A program made the translations under genes and the position numbers. Source: Malus domestica (taxonomy: Eukaryota; Streptophyta; Magnoliopsida; Rosales; Rosaceae). From it: 64,000 nucleotides of DNA. The notes beneath the pieces were generated by a model that was not told the DNA's origin, searched no databases, and saw only the letters and a program-made list of their open reading frames with translations. Below, in pieces: positions 21,751-33,182 of this stretch (within the stretch, counting starts at the first letter, position 1; each line of letters opens with the position of its first letter). The DNA is taken from NCBI RefSeq assembly GCF_042453785.1, contig NC_091673.1:10139501-10203500 (forward strand), written 5' to 3'.

Positions 21751-22497
21751 GGAGAAATTTTTCAAAGTTCCGGTCACACGTGACATCTGGTGTTCCAACA
21801 AATGAAAATTAGACACATGGCTCTTCCTTTGTTCAATTAAATTGCATTCTTAAAAACCAAAGAGACAAGAAAGTCTGTCAAACTTCCATTGCCGTTAATA
21901 AACGAACCAGATTTAGTTTCAGACAGTTTAAATGCAGGTTATCAACAATTGCTTCAGATTTAGTTTCAGACAGTTTCTTTGAGTTGTACTGTCATTTTCC
22001 TTGGTTGGGTTATTTTGGCCCCTTTATGAAATTAGATAAAAACCTCATTTTACAGACAGATCAGTGCAAATAGGCCACCATGCATGCCTTGTCAAGCCAA
22101 ATCATTCAATACTCCTTGCTTGATTTCATGAAAATCAGCATATGAAAACCAGAAGAAGAAAAACAAAAAACCCATAAATACCCATAAAAAGAATAAGAAA
22201 TTACTCAAAGAAGCTTCGGAGAACTGAGAAATTAACAATGGAGGAGGAGGAGGCCATTGCACATCGCAGCAATCTGGACGATTTGAATTCGCTTTTCCTC
22301 TTTTTTAGACGGCAGAGATGAAGACGGAGTTTGACGGAGTTTAGCGAAGTTTCTCTTTTCTAGTTTGCGGGGGCCCACTATCTTAGAAACTATCAAAATG
22401 CAATTTAATTGAAACATGGAATAGCCACGTGAATTTTCATTCGTTAGAACACCAGGTGTTATATGTGATTGGAACCTGGAAAAATTTCTCCCACAGG
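21751..22497. mobile_element. Transposon-like unit with approximately 55-bp terminal inverted repeats
   Basis: The left end (GGAGAAATTTTTCAAAGTTC...CTGGTGTTCCAACAAATG) is mirrored by the right end (CATTCGTTAGAACACCAGGT...GGAAAAATTTCTCCC). The interior is unlike the usual MITEs. At 22238-22306 it carries a short ATG frame, MEEEEAIAHRSNLDDLNSLF, followed by a stop, which resembles a piece of a captured host gene. No clear target duplication was found. Long inverted ends and a possible gene fragment would suit a Pack-MULE, which is inference. Confidence 0.6.
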
Positions 22498-22559
22498 AGC
22501 AACTCTAAAAGTATAAACCCTAATGTACAAGTAGGTCAATATTAATTAAGGAATGCTTA

Positions 22560-23399
22560 GGTCATCTCTAACTGATGACTGTCCATATGACTCGTTTTAG
22601 CCTTTTAGCCCTCCAAGATCTTCAAAGATATTAATATTTCAATGAACAGTACAGAACCATATTTGCCTCCATCTCCAACCGAGGGCCAAAGGGCTAGAGG
22701 GCTCGTTTTAGCCATGTCACAAAAAATCATCTCCAACCAAGGGCCATAGGGCCAAACATAATTTATTATTTAAAAACTACAACTTAAATGTTGTTTAAGT
22801 TTCATGTTGTTAAATGTTTTTTTATGTTGGTTAATGTTATTTAATGTTGTTTCATAATGTTTAATGTTGTTCATGTTACTTAATTTAATTTAATGTTGTA
22901 TAATGGCTTAGGAAGTTATAGGAAAAAAATAGAATTTAAAATAAATGAAACAATTTTTGTGAAATAGAAGTTATAGGAAAAAATGGAATTTAAAAAAAAA
23001 ATATGAAACAAATTTTGTAAAATAAAAGTTATAGGAAAAAAAATATGAAAAATAGAAGTTATAGGAAAAATTTTGTAAATAAAAAATAATAAAAAAATTG
23101 TAAAAAAAAAAATTCAAAGCATTCATGTCGGTTATTTAGTATAAATGTATTACTGTCGGTTATAACCGACAGTAATACATTCATATTAAGTCATATGAAT
23201 GTAAAATCGACAGGAAACCCGACACATTTAAAAAAAACTGGCCAGCCCGGGGTGGCTGGCTGGCTGGAAGTGGCCAGCCCTCTCTGATTCCGTGGGGCCC
23301 TATCAGATTCCACAGTCCTCTGGCCTGGCCCTCGGTTAGAGACGGTTTTCGGACTATTTTCGACCCTCTGGCCCTCTGGACCCTTCGGTTGGAGATACC
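22560..23399. mobile_element. Tourist-like MITE, 840 bp
   Basis: It starts GGTCATCTCTAACTGA and ends TTCGGTTGGAGATACC, with TTA on each side (22557-22559, 23400-23402). The interior has repeated ATGTT/TTAATGTTGTT and GAAGTTATAGGAAAAA units. A perfect 38-bp palindrome lies at 23144-23181 (half AATGTATTACTGTCGGTTA). It belongs to the same family as 3766-4370. Confidence 0.8.
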
Positions 23400-23402
23400 T
23401 TA

Positions 23403-24082
23403 ATCACTTGCATTCCTTTTGGGTAATTGTAAAATGTGGTTACAATATAAGATAGATATAAAGCAATTAAAGGCCAGGAGGGGTGAGTGGTCCATGCCTT
23501 CTTCAAATATTTGTTGAGAAAACAAAAGGTGCATGGAGGGTCTCTTTTTCTCCACATGCCTTGGGTCAGTTCAACGTGGGGTTCTTTGCCCTACCCGACC
23601 TTCAATCCCCCTTCCGCACTCGCACAAGCTTTTGGAATTTGCTTTTATATCCATCCTCTCCTCTCATTCATCTCTCCCAAATAATAATGTGTGCACTAGT
23701 GTTTTGCATGTTTTCTTTTCTTATGTCGCATTGTTTTATATACTATAAAAGCAATATTCCTAATTCTTATATGTTACGGGGAGGGGGATTTAATAAAAAA
23801 TGATATTCTTATTATTTATTTTACCATTATTTGTATTATCACTCTAATATAGATGGAACCTACATGTGATTGTGGATCAATTTAGTTAAGTGCACTGATC
23901 TAGCCAATTTAATTAAGTCCAGATCTTCTTGATTTTCTGTATTAAGCATGCGAGAATAATATTAAAATACTTATCATAACCCCGAATTCTTTCAAAATTT
24001 CAAAATGTCAACTAAATATAATCATATATCTATCTTTTTTCTTTTCTTTTCTTTTTACCCAAATCGTATAGAAGTTGATCAC
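23403..24082. other. Intergenic, nothing recognised
   Basis: No family motif appears in any frame. A pyrimidine-rich stretch is present near 23600-23680. Confidence 0.4.
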
Positions 24083-24289
24083 TTACAAATAATACAAGAT
24101 GTTGTGGTCCATGCATCATACCATGACATTGCCATCTATAGGGCTTTTGGCTTTTGGGAATTTTCATTTTTATGTCACGTAACATTTAATACTCAAAACT
24201 CAATATTTCTCTACGAATGGAACTATAGTACTAGTACTTGGGGCATACACTTTGCTTCCTAACTTTTCACTTGGCCTCATTTTGTTTTT
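24083..24289 (-). pseudogene. Inverted fragment of the NPF gene 3' end
   Basis: Read on the minus strand, this segment aligns with 7941-8210: it holds AAAACAAAATGAGGCCAAGTGA (last codons and stop), then GGAAGCAAAGTGTATGCCCC, AAGTACTAGTAC, GTTCCATTCGTAG, GACATAAAAATGAAAATTCC and ATGCATGGACCACAA in the same order. It is diverged by many substitutions. It lacks an approximately 35-40-bp stretch present in the gene at about 8144-8180. Upstream coding sequence is not present. It is either a remnant of a second, largely lost NPF copy or a moved fragment. Confidence 0.85.
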
Positions 24290-25609
24290 ATCTCTCCCAT
24301 TACATGATTAGTTTTGGAATAAAAAAGATAAGAACATAGTTGGTAATAAATCATATTCTACAAATCCTCATATTTATTTAGAATGTTAAAACTTTGAGTC
24401 TTGACCCACTCATCTTCCTCATATTTATTTAGAATACAGAAACTTGAGTCTTGATCCATCCATCCATGAACACAACCAGATTCATATATAATAAATTGGT
24501 TGATTTGTCTATCTGTTCATAGCTAGGCTGGCAAGCCAATCAACAACTTCACATTCTCTGTTGCATAAGAATATTTGGTTGCTTTCAACTCAAAAGATGG
24601 TTGTTAATTAACACTTTATCATATATTATATCTGATCTGAAACACTTGATGTCGATCATTCTCTCAGATGGCAACTAATTAAAGTTTAAACATTTGGAAA
24701 ATAGTACTTTGAGGGAGAAAAAATCATTAAGTAGAAGGCCATGATCACATTTTGTGATAACATGCCAAAGACTATTACCTATAAAACTTTGAAATCTATA
24801 ATTTATGGTCTATCACTACTTAAAAACAACGAGGCTACAAGCTGTCATGTAGAATGGTTGCCAGGTAGACTTGGTTTGTACAACCCATCTGAAATGGTAT
24901 GTCTTCTTCACTATTTATCCATATATAGTTATTAGGGCAGGGATTGTTTGGTACCAAATACCAAATATTTAGTTGATAATCTTAGTGCATCATTTATAGT
25001 AAACTTTTATCATGTATGCACGTACCAATAGCTATTTTAGATATTAATACAAACACTGTTTGGTTTCTTATAAGTTTTTCTTCTTTATTTGCAAAGTATA
25101 GTCCATCGTATTTGTAAAAGTAACTTATAAATTATGATTCTTCATCTGTCAAGAGAAATAATGTGTTATATATAAAGAGACAAATATTTTTTTATTGATA
25201 CACCTGAAATACCAAATCTAAAGCGGATTTGTTCGTGCCACCATGTATACATAGAAGAAAGGATATTCAATATTTAAAATATCTCGATTATGAAAGATTA
25301 TATGCTTATTTTAATAGATTAAGGGTGGGAGGAATGAGTTGTCTTTTGGGATTAGTGTGGTAATACAATCCTAATACTATAGTAATAATATATTAATTTA
25401 TATGCATACATCATACATGCCATGACTAGCTCATGTGGCCGCCAATCTGTCAAGTGCTTTTGTAAACATATATTATACATGCTCTTTATCCTTCCTTCAG
25501 TCATTTCTCTTTGCCTCTGTTTCTTCAGACTCAAACTGCAAAGCAAAAGCACTTACTGCAAAGGAAAAGCACTTCTCCTCTTTTTCTTGTCGATTCTCAT
25601 CCCATAGCC
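24290..25609. other. Intergenic DNA and 5' region of the repeat-protein gene
   Basis: AT-rich, no gene recognised. The last 150 bases before 25610 are pyrimidine-rich (TCTCTTTGCCTCTGTTTCTTC) and probably 5' UTR. Confidence 0.45.
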
Positions 25610-28149
25610 ATGTCTACTGAGACTGGTGTTGTACCTGTGCCTGCTGATGATCAGGTAAACCTGCTTAAATTTCACAACCTATATTGTTAGTTCTTTCTTT
25701 AATCAGATGCTGTCACCTCCCAGTATGGGCACCTTGCTACGACTTCACTCCAGTCGCTAGCCCATCCTTCGGATCCCTCAAATGAAAATTCTCGTAAAAT
25801 CGAGTTCCAAATTTGAATAGTTTTGTTTGCGATTCTTTGTGGTTTCAGTAGTTAATTATTGGTGAAAACATCTTGAATATTTGCTTTAAAGTTGTTTGAA
25901 GAGCACTCGTCCACAACACACAAACATCTATGGTTGTATAGTGATATTTTGATGCTTAGGGGTAATATATATGTGTTTATATCTAGGGAATTTTGTTTCC
26001 TTGGTTTATCATTTTTGGCAGGTCTGTAGCTCTCTATCTTCAACCGATGTAAAACACACCGGTTTTTCTTCACAGGTTTGTTTTCTCCTTGAGCACCATT
26101 TTTCTGTCTCTTGATTCTCTTTTGATTTATTCAATCTGATGGCTAGTAATAAAGTAGAGAGAAGTGCTAAGGGCATGGGGAGAAAAAGGGTGCAAAAATA
26201 AATGCCATGTACAATATTAAGTGTGCGGTTCCACTACTAATTATATTGAGACCTTTTAAGATAAAACTCCGCACTTAATATGCAAGTTAGGATCAATATC
26301 GGCATGACTACTAGTGAACCAGTGATCTGTCTCTCTGAAATCTTGGACACCAAAATCATCATTAACTAAGGCTGCAGAAACAGTTTTTCTTAGATATGCT
26401 TGATGTTCTTTTACCAATCTGTTATTATGATTTGAAATTAGTTGTTGATATCATATTGTGTTATGGCAGCCAATTGTGGAAAAAGTTCATGAAGAAACAG
26501 ATGCAGTTAATGGGAGTGATAGTCCTCCTCCACCCAAACCTGATGAGAAGAAGGATGAAAAGGAAGAGCTTGTAGCAGAGAGCTCTGTTGGTTCAGAGGT
26601 TTCTGCAACCAAGGTTGAAGAAACACCAGTGGACAACGATAACCAGACAGAGACTCCTGTCGTTGTTGAGGCTGAGAAGATTGATGATGATGTTCCGGTC
26701 GAAGCTGCCTCGAAAGAGATTGAAAGTTCTGATAAGGAGCCAGAGCAATCATCCACAAAAGACTCAGCCAGTGAAGCTGTTGAAGCAGTTGAAAGTGTAC
26801 CAGTGGAGAAACCAGCAGTTGAGTCAGTTGAAGATAAACCAGTGGAGAAAAAAGAAGAGAAGGCAGAAGCTATTGAAGCAGATGAGAAGCCAACTAGTGG
26901 AACAGCTGAAGCAGTTGAGAAAGAAGCAGATGAGAAGCCATCTAGCGAAAAAACTGAAGAAGTTGAGAAAGAGGTAGATGAGAAAAAGGCAGTGGAGAAT
27001 GTAGCAATTGAAGAAGTTGACAAAGAAGCAGAGAAGGATCAACCTATTGAAGCAGTTGAGAAGGAAGCAGAGAAGGATCAAGCTATTGAAGCAGTTGAGA
27101 AAGAAGCCGAAAAGATGGAAGTAATTGAAGAAGCAGATGAGAAAAAACCAGTGGAGAATGTAGCAGCAACTGAAGAAGTTGAGAAAGAAGCAGATGAGAA
27201 AAAACCGGTGGAGATTGTAGCAACTGAAGAAGTTGAGAAAGAAGCAGAGAAGAATCAAACTATTGAAACAGTTGAGAAAGAACCCGAAAAGAAGGAAGCA
27301 ATCGAAGTAGATGATGAGAAGAAACCAGATATTGAAGTAGTTGAGAAACAGATAGATGATGGGAAGCCAAATGTTGAAGCTTTCGAGGCTAACTCATCAA
27401 CTGAAGAAGCAGCTGATCAGCCAGCGGAGGAGCCTGTCAAAACTTCTCTTGTCAAAGGTTCAGAATCTGTAAATGAAGTAGTGGAGGGCAAGCAACATGA
27501 ACAGTTGAAAGATTTATTAGAGATGGAAAGAAATGTTGAGAAGGAACTCAAACCTGAAGAAAATGCTGCCACTGATAGCTCTGTGCCAACCGTTGAGGAA
27601 GCACAGACAATTGAGAAAGAAGCCGAGAAAGACGCTGCAGTTACTAATGTAGAAAAGCCGGTTGCTGAGAAGACCGAAAAAGAAGCAGGACAAAATGCTG
27701 CAGAGAAGGATGAGGAGAAGAAGATTGAAAAAACAGAACAAGAAACTGAAGGGAATATTGAGAAGACTGGTGAAAATGTTACACAAGTTGCTGATAGAGA
27801 TTTAGTCACGGCGAAAGAGGTAGTATTGGAGAAAGAGGAAGAGTACAAGGACATTAAAGAGCATGAAGTTGTAGTTGAGCCTTCTGCTGCCATTGTTGAA
27901 CAGGAAAGCAAATTGGAGAAAACCGAAGAAGCGAAAAATGAGCCCGCTGCCGAGAGTCTTGAGGCCTCCAAAGAGGAGGCCAGGCAAGAGGTTGCAGTAA
28001 AAGCACAAAAGCAGTCAGGTGGGATCATTTCCAAGGTGAAGCAGTCCATTGTGAAGGTGAAAAAAGCGATTATTGGGAAATCTCCAAGCTCAAAAGTGCT
28101 TTCACCAGCACCAGAAGCCAAAGCAGATGAACAAGTCAGTGTCAAGTAG
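25610..28149 (+). CDS. Glu/Lys/Val-rich repeat protein, function unknown
   Basis: Exons 25610-25654, 26022-26075 and 26470-28149 give 592 residues; all junctions are GT-AG with phase 0. The start MSTETGVVPVPADDQ is chosen because it is the only ATG with a good donor in frame. Almost the whole protein is highly acidic and predicted to be disordered. Residues about 213-340 contain variants of a 13-residue unit IEAVEKEAEKDQA, encoded by approximately 39-bp DNA repeats. The C-terminus differs: residues about 549-575 (SGGIISKVKQSIVKVKKAII, then GKSPSSK) form a basic amphipathic segment, likely the conserved functional part, perhaps for membrane or protein contact (inference). There is no signal peptide, membrane span or enzyme domain. 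Comparable proteins are annotated loosely as neurofilament- or titin-like; I do not assign a function. Confidence 0.8.
25714..25778 (-). pseudogene. Plastid 16S rRNA fragment (NUPT) in an intron
   Basis: The minus strand reads GGGCTAGCGACTGGAGTGAA, then GTCGTAGCAAGGTGCCCATACTGGG. This is the 3' end of plastid 16S rRNA (GGCTAGTGACTGGAGTGAAG, GTCGTAACAAGGTAGCCGTACTGG) with several transitions. The match stops before the anti-Shine-Dalgarno end. It is non-functional and lies in intron 1 of the repeat-protein gene. Confidence 0.88.
26995..27330 (+). repeat. In-frame approximately 39-bp tandem repeats
   Basis: Imperfect units such as ATTGAAGCAGTTGAGAAAGA followed by AGC/AGA triplets encode IEAVEKEAEKDQA variants. 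Lengths of 13 residues are kept, with some units expanded by EKKPVENVA blocks. The array is a likely site of length variation. Confidence 0.8.
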
Positions 28150-29105
28150 TTCTTTTGGTCAGGTGAAAGATAGTTTTTATGGATTTTATTCACCGTGTAG
28201 CTGATTGTTTTGGTGTTTCTTCATATGAGGGCAGAGACCATGCGTTTTGTTTTGTGTGGGATTTGCAAAGATTTTTTTTTTTCTTGTTTTTTTCAGTTCT
28301 TCTGATTGTAGGCACAATTGCTATTAGTTGTGTTTGTTATGGTGAGTCTTTTGTGTGAAATGTAATTGAACATTATATTGATTTGTTTATTAAATTTCTT
28401 AAGTTGTAATGTTGTAGCTTACATTAAGTTACATTTTTATAGTCTTTTTGTGACGAGGGAGAACAAATTGTGACATAATGTTGTATTGAAAAGGAAATGA
28501 AATGATAATCTTAAAACATCAAAATTTGTAATCCATCGAGAAAAACCTCAAGTCGTTGAATAATAATATAAATAATTGTAAAAGCTAAGTCGCTTTACAA
28601 ACTACGTCAAATCTTAGTGTGGTTAAAAACACTAATTAAGCGAAACACAAAAAATAACAGAATATTTAAAGATAACCCTCACAACTCAATGTTTTAAACC
28701 AATAGACAGTATAACTTGGCCTTAAAAACTGTTTATTATGAAAAGTAGCATATTTCACTCTTCTTGTTATTCTCTTTGAACTAACGTACTATAAACTTAT
28801 ATTGGGAAATCAACTTACATGACAAGACTACACCACTATCTTGAAGTTCGTACCATATGAGTATTCTCATATTAGAGCTTTATAGCCCAAATTTACAAAA
28901 GATTGGATCTTGATTCTAGGCTTACACCTGCGAAATTGCTGCTTAATTCTCTCATTATTAAACATATACAACCTTTCTCTTTGATCACATGTATATTGAA
29001 CGACTACTTAACCAGGCCACATTGAAAGTAATCCTAAGAATAGGGTTATAAATGAGTTGAGCTAAATTGTATATCACTGACACAAGCTGTTCACAAATTT
29101 TTCAA
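28150..29105. other. 3' UTR of the repeat-protein gene and intergenic DNA
   Basis: The first 250-300 bases are T-rich 3' UTR. The rest is AT-rich with nothing recognised. Confidence 0.45.
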
Positions 29106-29253
29106 GGGGTGTACTATCCACACACCCTATTTTACTTCTCACACATCCCTTGATAATTTCTGTCCGTTGATCTTTTTCAATTCATCCAATCTGACGATTG
29201 AAAATTAAAAAGGAGTATGAGAAGTAAAATGAGGTGTATGGATATCACACCCC
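29106..29253. mobile_element. 148-bp foldback MITE
   Basis: GGGGTGTACTATCCACACAC at the left is mirrored by GTATGGATATCACACCCC at the right, with a further inverted pair TTTTACTTCTCACACA / ATGAGAAGTAAAAT. It has the same family and same length as 38725-38872. Confidence 0.85.
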
Positions 29254-29782
29254 ATTTTACAAACCGAGTATATAAAAGTTTAAGCTTGATTTCTTTCTTA
29301 TTGAGTCAAACTAAGCTTTAGCTTATTTCTTATGTTTTTTCATAAGCTGAACTTAGATGAGCAAAAAACGAGCCAAATCCAATGCAAGCTCGAATTGTTT
29401 CATGCGGATTTACAGGCCTATCCAAAAATACATTGAGCTTTCTAAATTGGGTTGAAAGCCTAAAATGAGTTCTACTTGGGCTGACTTTAGAGTCACATTT
29501 CCCATTTTACTTGTACACAAATTGATCAAGGAGTTTCAAGAAATTAAGAATGGGAGAATTAAGCAGCAATTTCGGCCAGTTGACCCGCCAATGTTTTTGC
29601 TACTTTGCACTCGTCTGAATTCTCAACTTATAAATTAAAATAATTTAGAATAAATAATGTCATATCAAAACTGAGAGGAATAGTTTTGATGATAGTCGTG
29701 ATTGTAGAATAAATAAGGAAAGGGTCTCCTGACTATGCATGAAGAGAATACCACAAAGCAAGGCTAGAAAAGGGATCATATT
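29254..29782. other. Intergenic, nothing recognised
   Basis: No gene or repeat identified. Confidence 0.4.
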
Positions 29783-30594
29783 CAGTGGCGGATGCACATT
29801 GGGACCAAGGTTTTTCCAAGATCACTCGGTGTTCAGAAAATATACATATGAAGGTCTTACGAGAACCCTTCGAAAGTAAGGTATGACTCCGTTTTTGGCC
29901 CACCAAGTGTTTGATGTTTGCTAGGCATATCTCGACAACACTCAGCAGGTTGCGTCGAGAGTACCCAACAAATTCTCGCGATAATATTCATCATATTGCT
30001 TTGGCAGATGCCAATATTTGTTGACATATATACAACACAGTTTGGCTGACGACACAAGCTCACTACGTGTCAATATATGTCGACAGATGTGCAACATGAT
30101 CCCGACTATATTTTTATTAAAAAACAAAACTTAAGCCTTTAACACTGAGCAGGGTCGGCCCTGAGATTTCAGAGGCCCTGTGCGAAAGTGAATTGGAGGC
30201 CCTAAAAAGCACTAAGAATTTTATTGTTCAAAAAAATAATTTTATATTTCAATTGAGCTTCTATAAATTCTAATAGCACAAACAAATTTAACAAATCAAC
30301 AAATGGAAAGGTGACGTATTGTTTTTCCTTAACTATTTAGAGGGTCAGGGTTCGAATTTTCATATTATTGTGTGGAATTTTTTATTGTGGAAGCTTATGC
30401 ATTTAATAAAAATAAACTAAAAATATGATGGAGACAAGTTTCGAACCCATTTCCTAGGCCGCTGTAAAAAAGCAATAATACCACTTGGGTTAAGACTCAA
30501 GTTTGTAATATTCATATACATGCTACTATATACCCCCTCAGGATCGGCACTGACACTAAGACTCTCCAATCTCTGAATTCTAGATTCGCCACTG
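29783..30594. mobile_element. hAT-like element (CAGTGGCGG ends), carrier of a nested element
   Basis: It starts CAGTGGCGGATGCA and ends TAGATTCGCCACTG, the classic hAT-type terminus. The flanking octamers ATCATATT and ATCGCGTT differ only by three transitions at CpG sites, consistent with an aged 8-bp duplication. It is non-coding and interrupted by a second element at 30150-30552. Confidence 0.7.
30150..30552. mobile_element. hAT-like element nested in 29783-30594
   Basis: It starts CAGGGTCGGCCCTGAG and ends CCTCAGGATCGGCACTG (inverted match). Its flanking octamers are ACACTGAG and ACACTAAG, 7 of 8 identical. Non-coding. Confidence 0.78.
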
Positions 30595-33182
30595 ATCGCG
30601 TTGTGCCCTCACTCCAGCGAGGCAGTAAATAAATCAGCCACGGGAAGAAGACAATGCGTCGGTGGGGCTACTCATCAACTCAAATAATACTCTGGTATAT
30701 TTGACTGAGAAGGAAAAGGACTAGAAAAGAAAGTGAGATTAAGCTCTATATATATCTAGATTAGTAGGAATTGGAGTGATTAAATGAAAAATTAGCAATG
30801 GCATCAAACACACATGATAGTACGATACAGCTTGGAATTGGAAGAGAGAATAAAGTTGCAAAGAAAAGAGAGGTTCTTCGGTGCCCCAATTGCCCATGCA
30901 TGACCTTTATTGGGTTCATAAATTGTGGGAGCCTTAAGAAGAAAAGAAATGGATAAGATAGAAAATGACATTTTGTGGGTGACAATGGGGGCAGTGGTAA
31001 TTAGATGTTGGGAGCTATGGCCAAGGCCAGTTTGGAACAATTTGAAAGTGAGAGAGTAGCTATCTCTATATATGGTGAGCATTCGAAAATAATTACCCCC
31101 TTATAAATAAAAGAATCATTAATTTCTTTATAAAATATTATTAATTTTTCGTTACTAACGAATTACAGTTTGAAACATGGTGAGTTTCTATGGTTTTCGT
31201 TAATATATGGTGAGTTTCTATGGTATATGGAATTTAGAAGTGTTTTTTTTTTTATATATATATAAGCACCTAACTCCTTGTCTATATAAATGAGTCAAAT
31301 CACAATTAGAAATGTGTTTTCTTTTGTACGATTTTTAGTGAATTATTAGTCTATATGTATCAGATTGTAATCGGCAATTAAGAAGCAATGAAAAAGTTGA
31401 GCAACATTGATATAAAAATATGTAAGTATAAATATATATATATATATATATTGTTATATACAGTATATACCCGTATGTATATGCTTGAGATGTACACAAA
31501 GTAATTAAGATCAATGTCATTGAAGTAAGAAAAAGATATATGTATGGCAGAGGCACGCTGTGCCAGACCGAACCAACATATAGGGGGAACAACCTTTTCT
31601 TATACCCTTCTTGCTTGGTTGTTACAAACCCAAATCTCCTATCCCTCACTCCCTCTCCCTTTGAACCCTAAACCTTTCTTCAAGACCAAGCTTGCCTACC
31701 TGTCCCCCACCCACCCCAAAATAAATAAACAAATTTAATTTAGGTGCCCTTAAAATTACTTGCCAAAATCATCCCAACATTTGAATGGTGGAGAGGGTTT
31801 TGGGGCATGAATCTAACTCCACTCGTCTTTGAAATCCAGACTTGCACTTCACGTCTGTGACATGTATGATAAAAACAATTTAATACATTTAGATAAACTA
31901 TGACTTGAGAAAGATTTCCTCGGTCACATCAATAGATAACCTATGACTTGTATAAAAAGACGATCACGATGTTCGAATGTTGGAACAAAACAACTAACGA
32001 TTGTTGGAAATATGTTATCTCGTTGATAATGATGATGCATATGAGGTCATCGTTAGGGCATATGTGTACATGTGCATATATGATATGTCTAAAAGGAATT
32101 ATGCTAATGTCAGTTGCGCATGACATTATCAGCCTCTAATGTATGTAGCAATTGTGGAGCCTTCAAATGCTAGCGTAACATGTGATTGATACTTGCATGC
32201 AACCCCTTTATTTTGAGATTGTACGACCATAAACAAAGTTCATGAGTATGAACTAGAAGGTCACGGCCGGCACCTCTCAAACTAATGGGATGATTACAAA
32301 AACATAATAACTGGTCAAGCATGTGTGAGGGCTAGAATTGAAACAACCAATGATTTGTGGAAGCACGTAGTGATCTTTAAAAAAAAAATTAATGTTACTC
32401 ATTTCAGTTCACATAGCTAATCCTATATTATTCTGCACGTGTATTAGATACTCATGTAGACCATGACTACGTCTCTGAAAGGCCAAGACATGAACCCAAC
32501 TTTATCAAACATGCAATCAACTAAATTCCGCCCAATAAACCCACCACTTTCTCTCTACTCTATCTCTATTTCTCTTTCTCTTTCTCACTCGTTTGCAAAA
32601 CTAAGTCTTTGAATTGAAGCAATTTATCAAACACCTCAATCGAAACTCCTACGACTTTGGCACTTTTTATAACTTTCAAACCTTCATGTTACATCTTTGT
32701 CTCCCCTCGTCCCTCCAGTTCATTCTTTTTGCTTTAACCTCCCTTTACCCCTAGCTTTTACCTCTTGCATTATTACAACAACCAATACCAAATAGCACAC
32801 GTGTTGCTCTAACTAAACGGAATGCTAATAGTGTGCATCAAATATCTAAGTATTATCATACATACATGTGACTTTAATACTAATACGCTCGAGTCTTTTA
32901 GATCTAAGAAACTTGATACATCAAAAAGTTCAACGAGCCAATAAAATTTGAGGTTCAGTTTTACGTTAAATTTGTATGTCAAGTAAGAAATGGGTTCAAT
33001 TTTATGTTAAATTTGTATGTCAAGTGAGAAATATAATTAAGGGAGAGGGTGTTGCCAACGCCAAGAAGAAATATAAGGTGGTAGATGATGATTCTATGTT
33101 TTGTCTGATGGGTGGAAGGAAAGCAATCACTTCACTTTATTATACATATGTGTGTGTGTATTAATTAACTAATCGTTTATTA
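30595..33182. other. Intergenic, AT-rich
   Basis: No gene with recognisable domains or coherent splicing. It contains a (TA)n run at about 31434-31451, a poly-T/(TA)n tract at 31241-31264, and a 23-base near-repeat of AATTTTATGTTAAATTTGTATGTCAAG near 32960-33025. A reading frame at 31335-31649 (-) has no family resemblance. Confidence 0.4.

Noticed and set aside
25714..25778. Functional or bacterial rRNA gene
   Set aside because: Only about 65 decayed bases are present, in an intron; nearest by eye to plastid 16S, not mitochondrial 18S, which differs in this region (GACTGGGGTGAAG).
26487..28193. Long open frames on the minus strand and in other frames opposite the repeat-protein gene
   Set aside because: They are mirror products of the GAA/AAG/GTT-rich repeats. 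They lack family motifs and the plus frame has coherent splice junctions and a sensible C-terminus.
31335..31649. 104-codon minus-strand frame, first considered as a gene or microRNA precursor
   Set aside because: The 3' half is a TA microsatellite, no known plant microRNA core was recognised and no good hairpin partner was seen.
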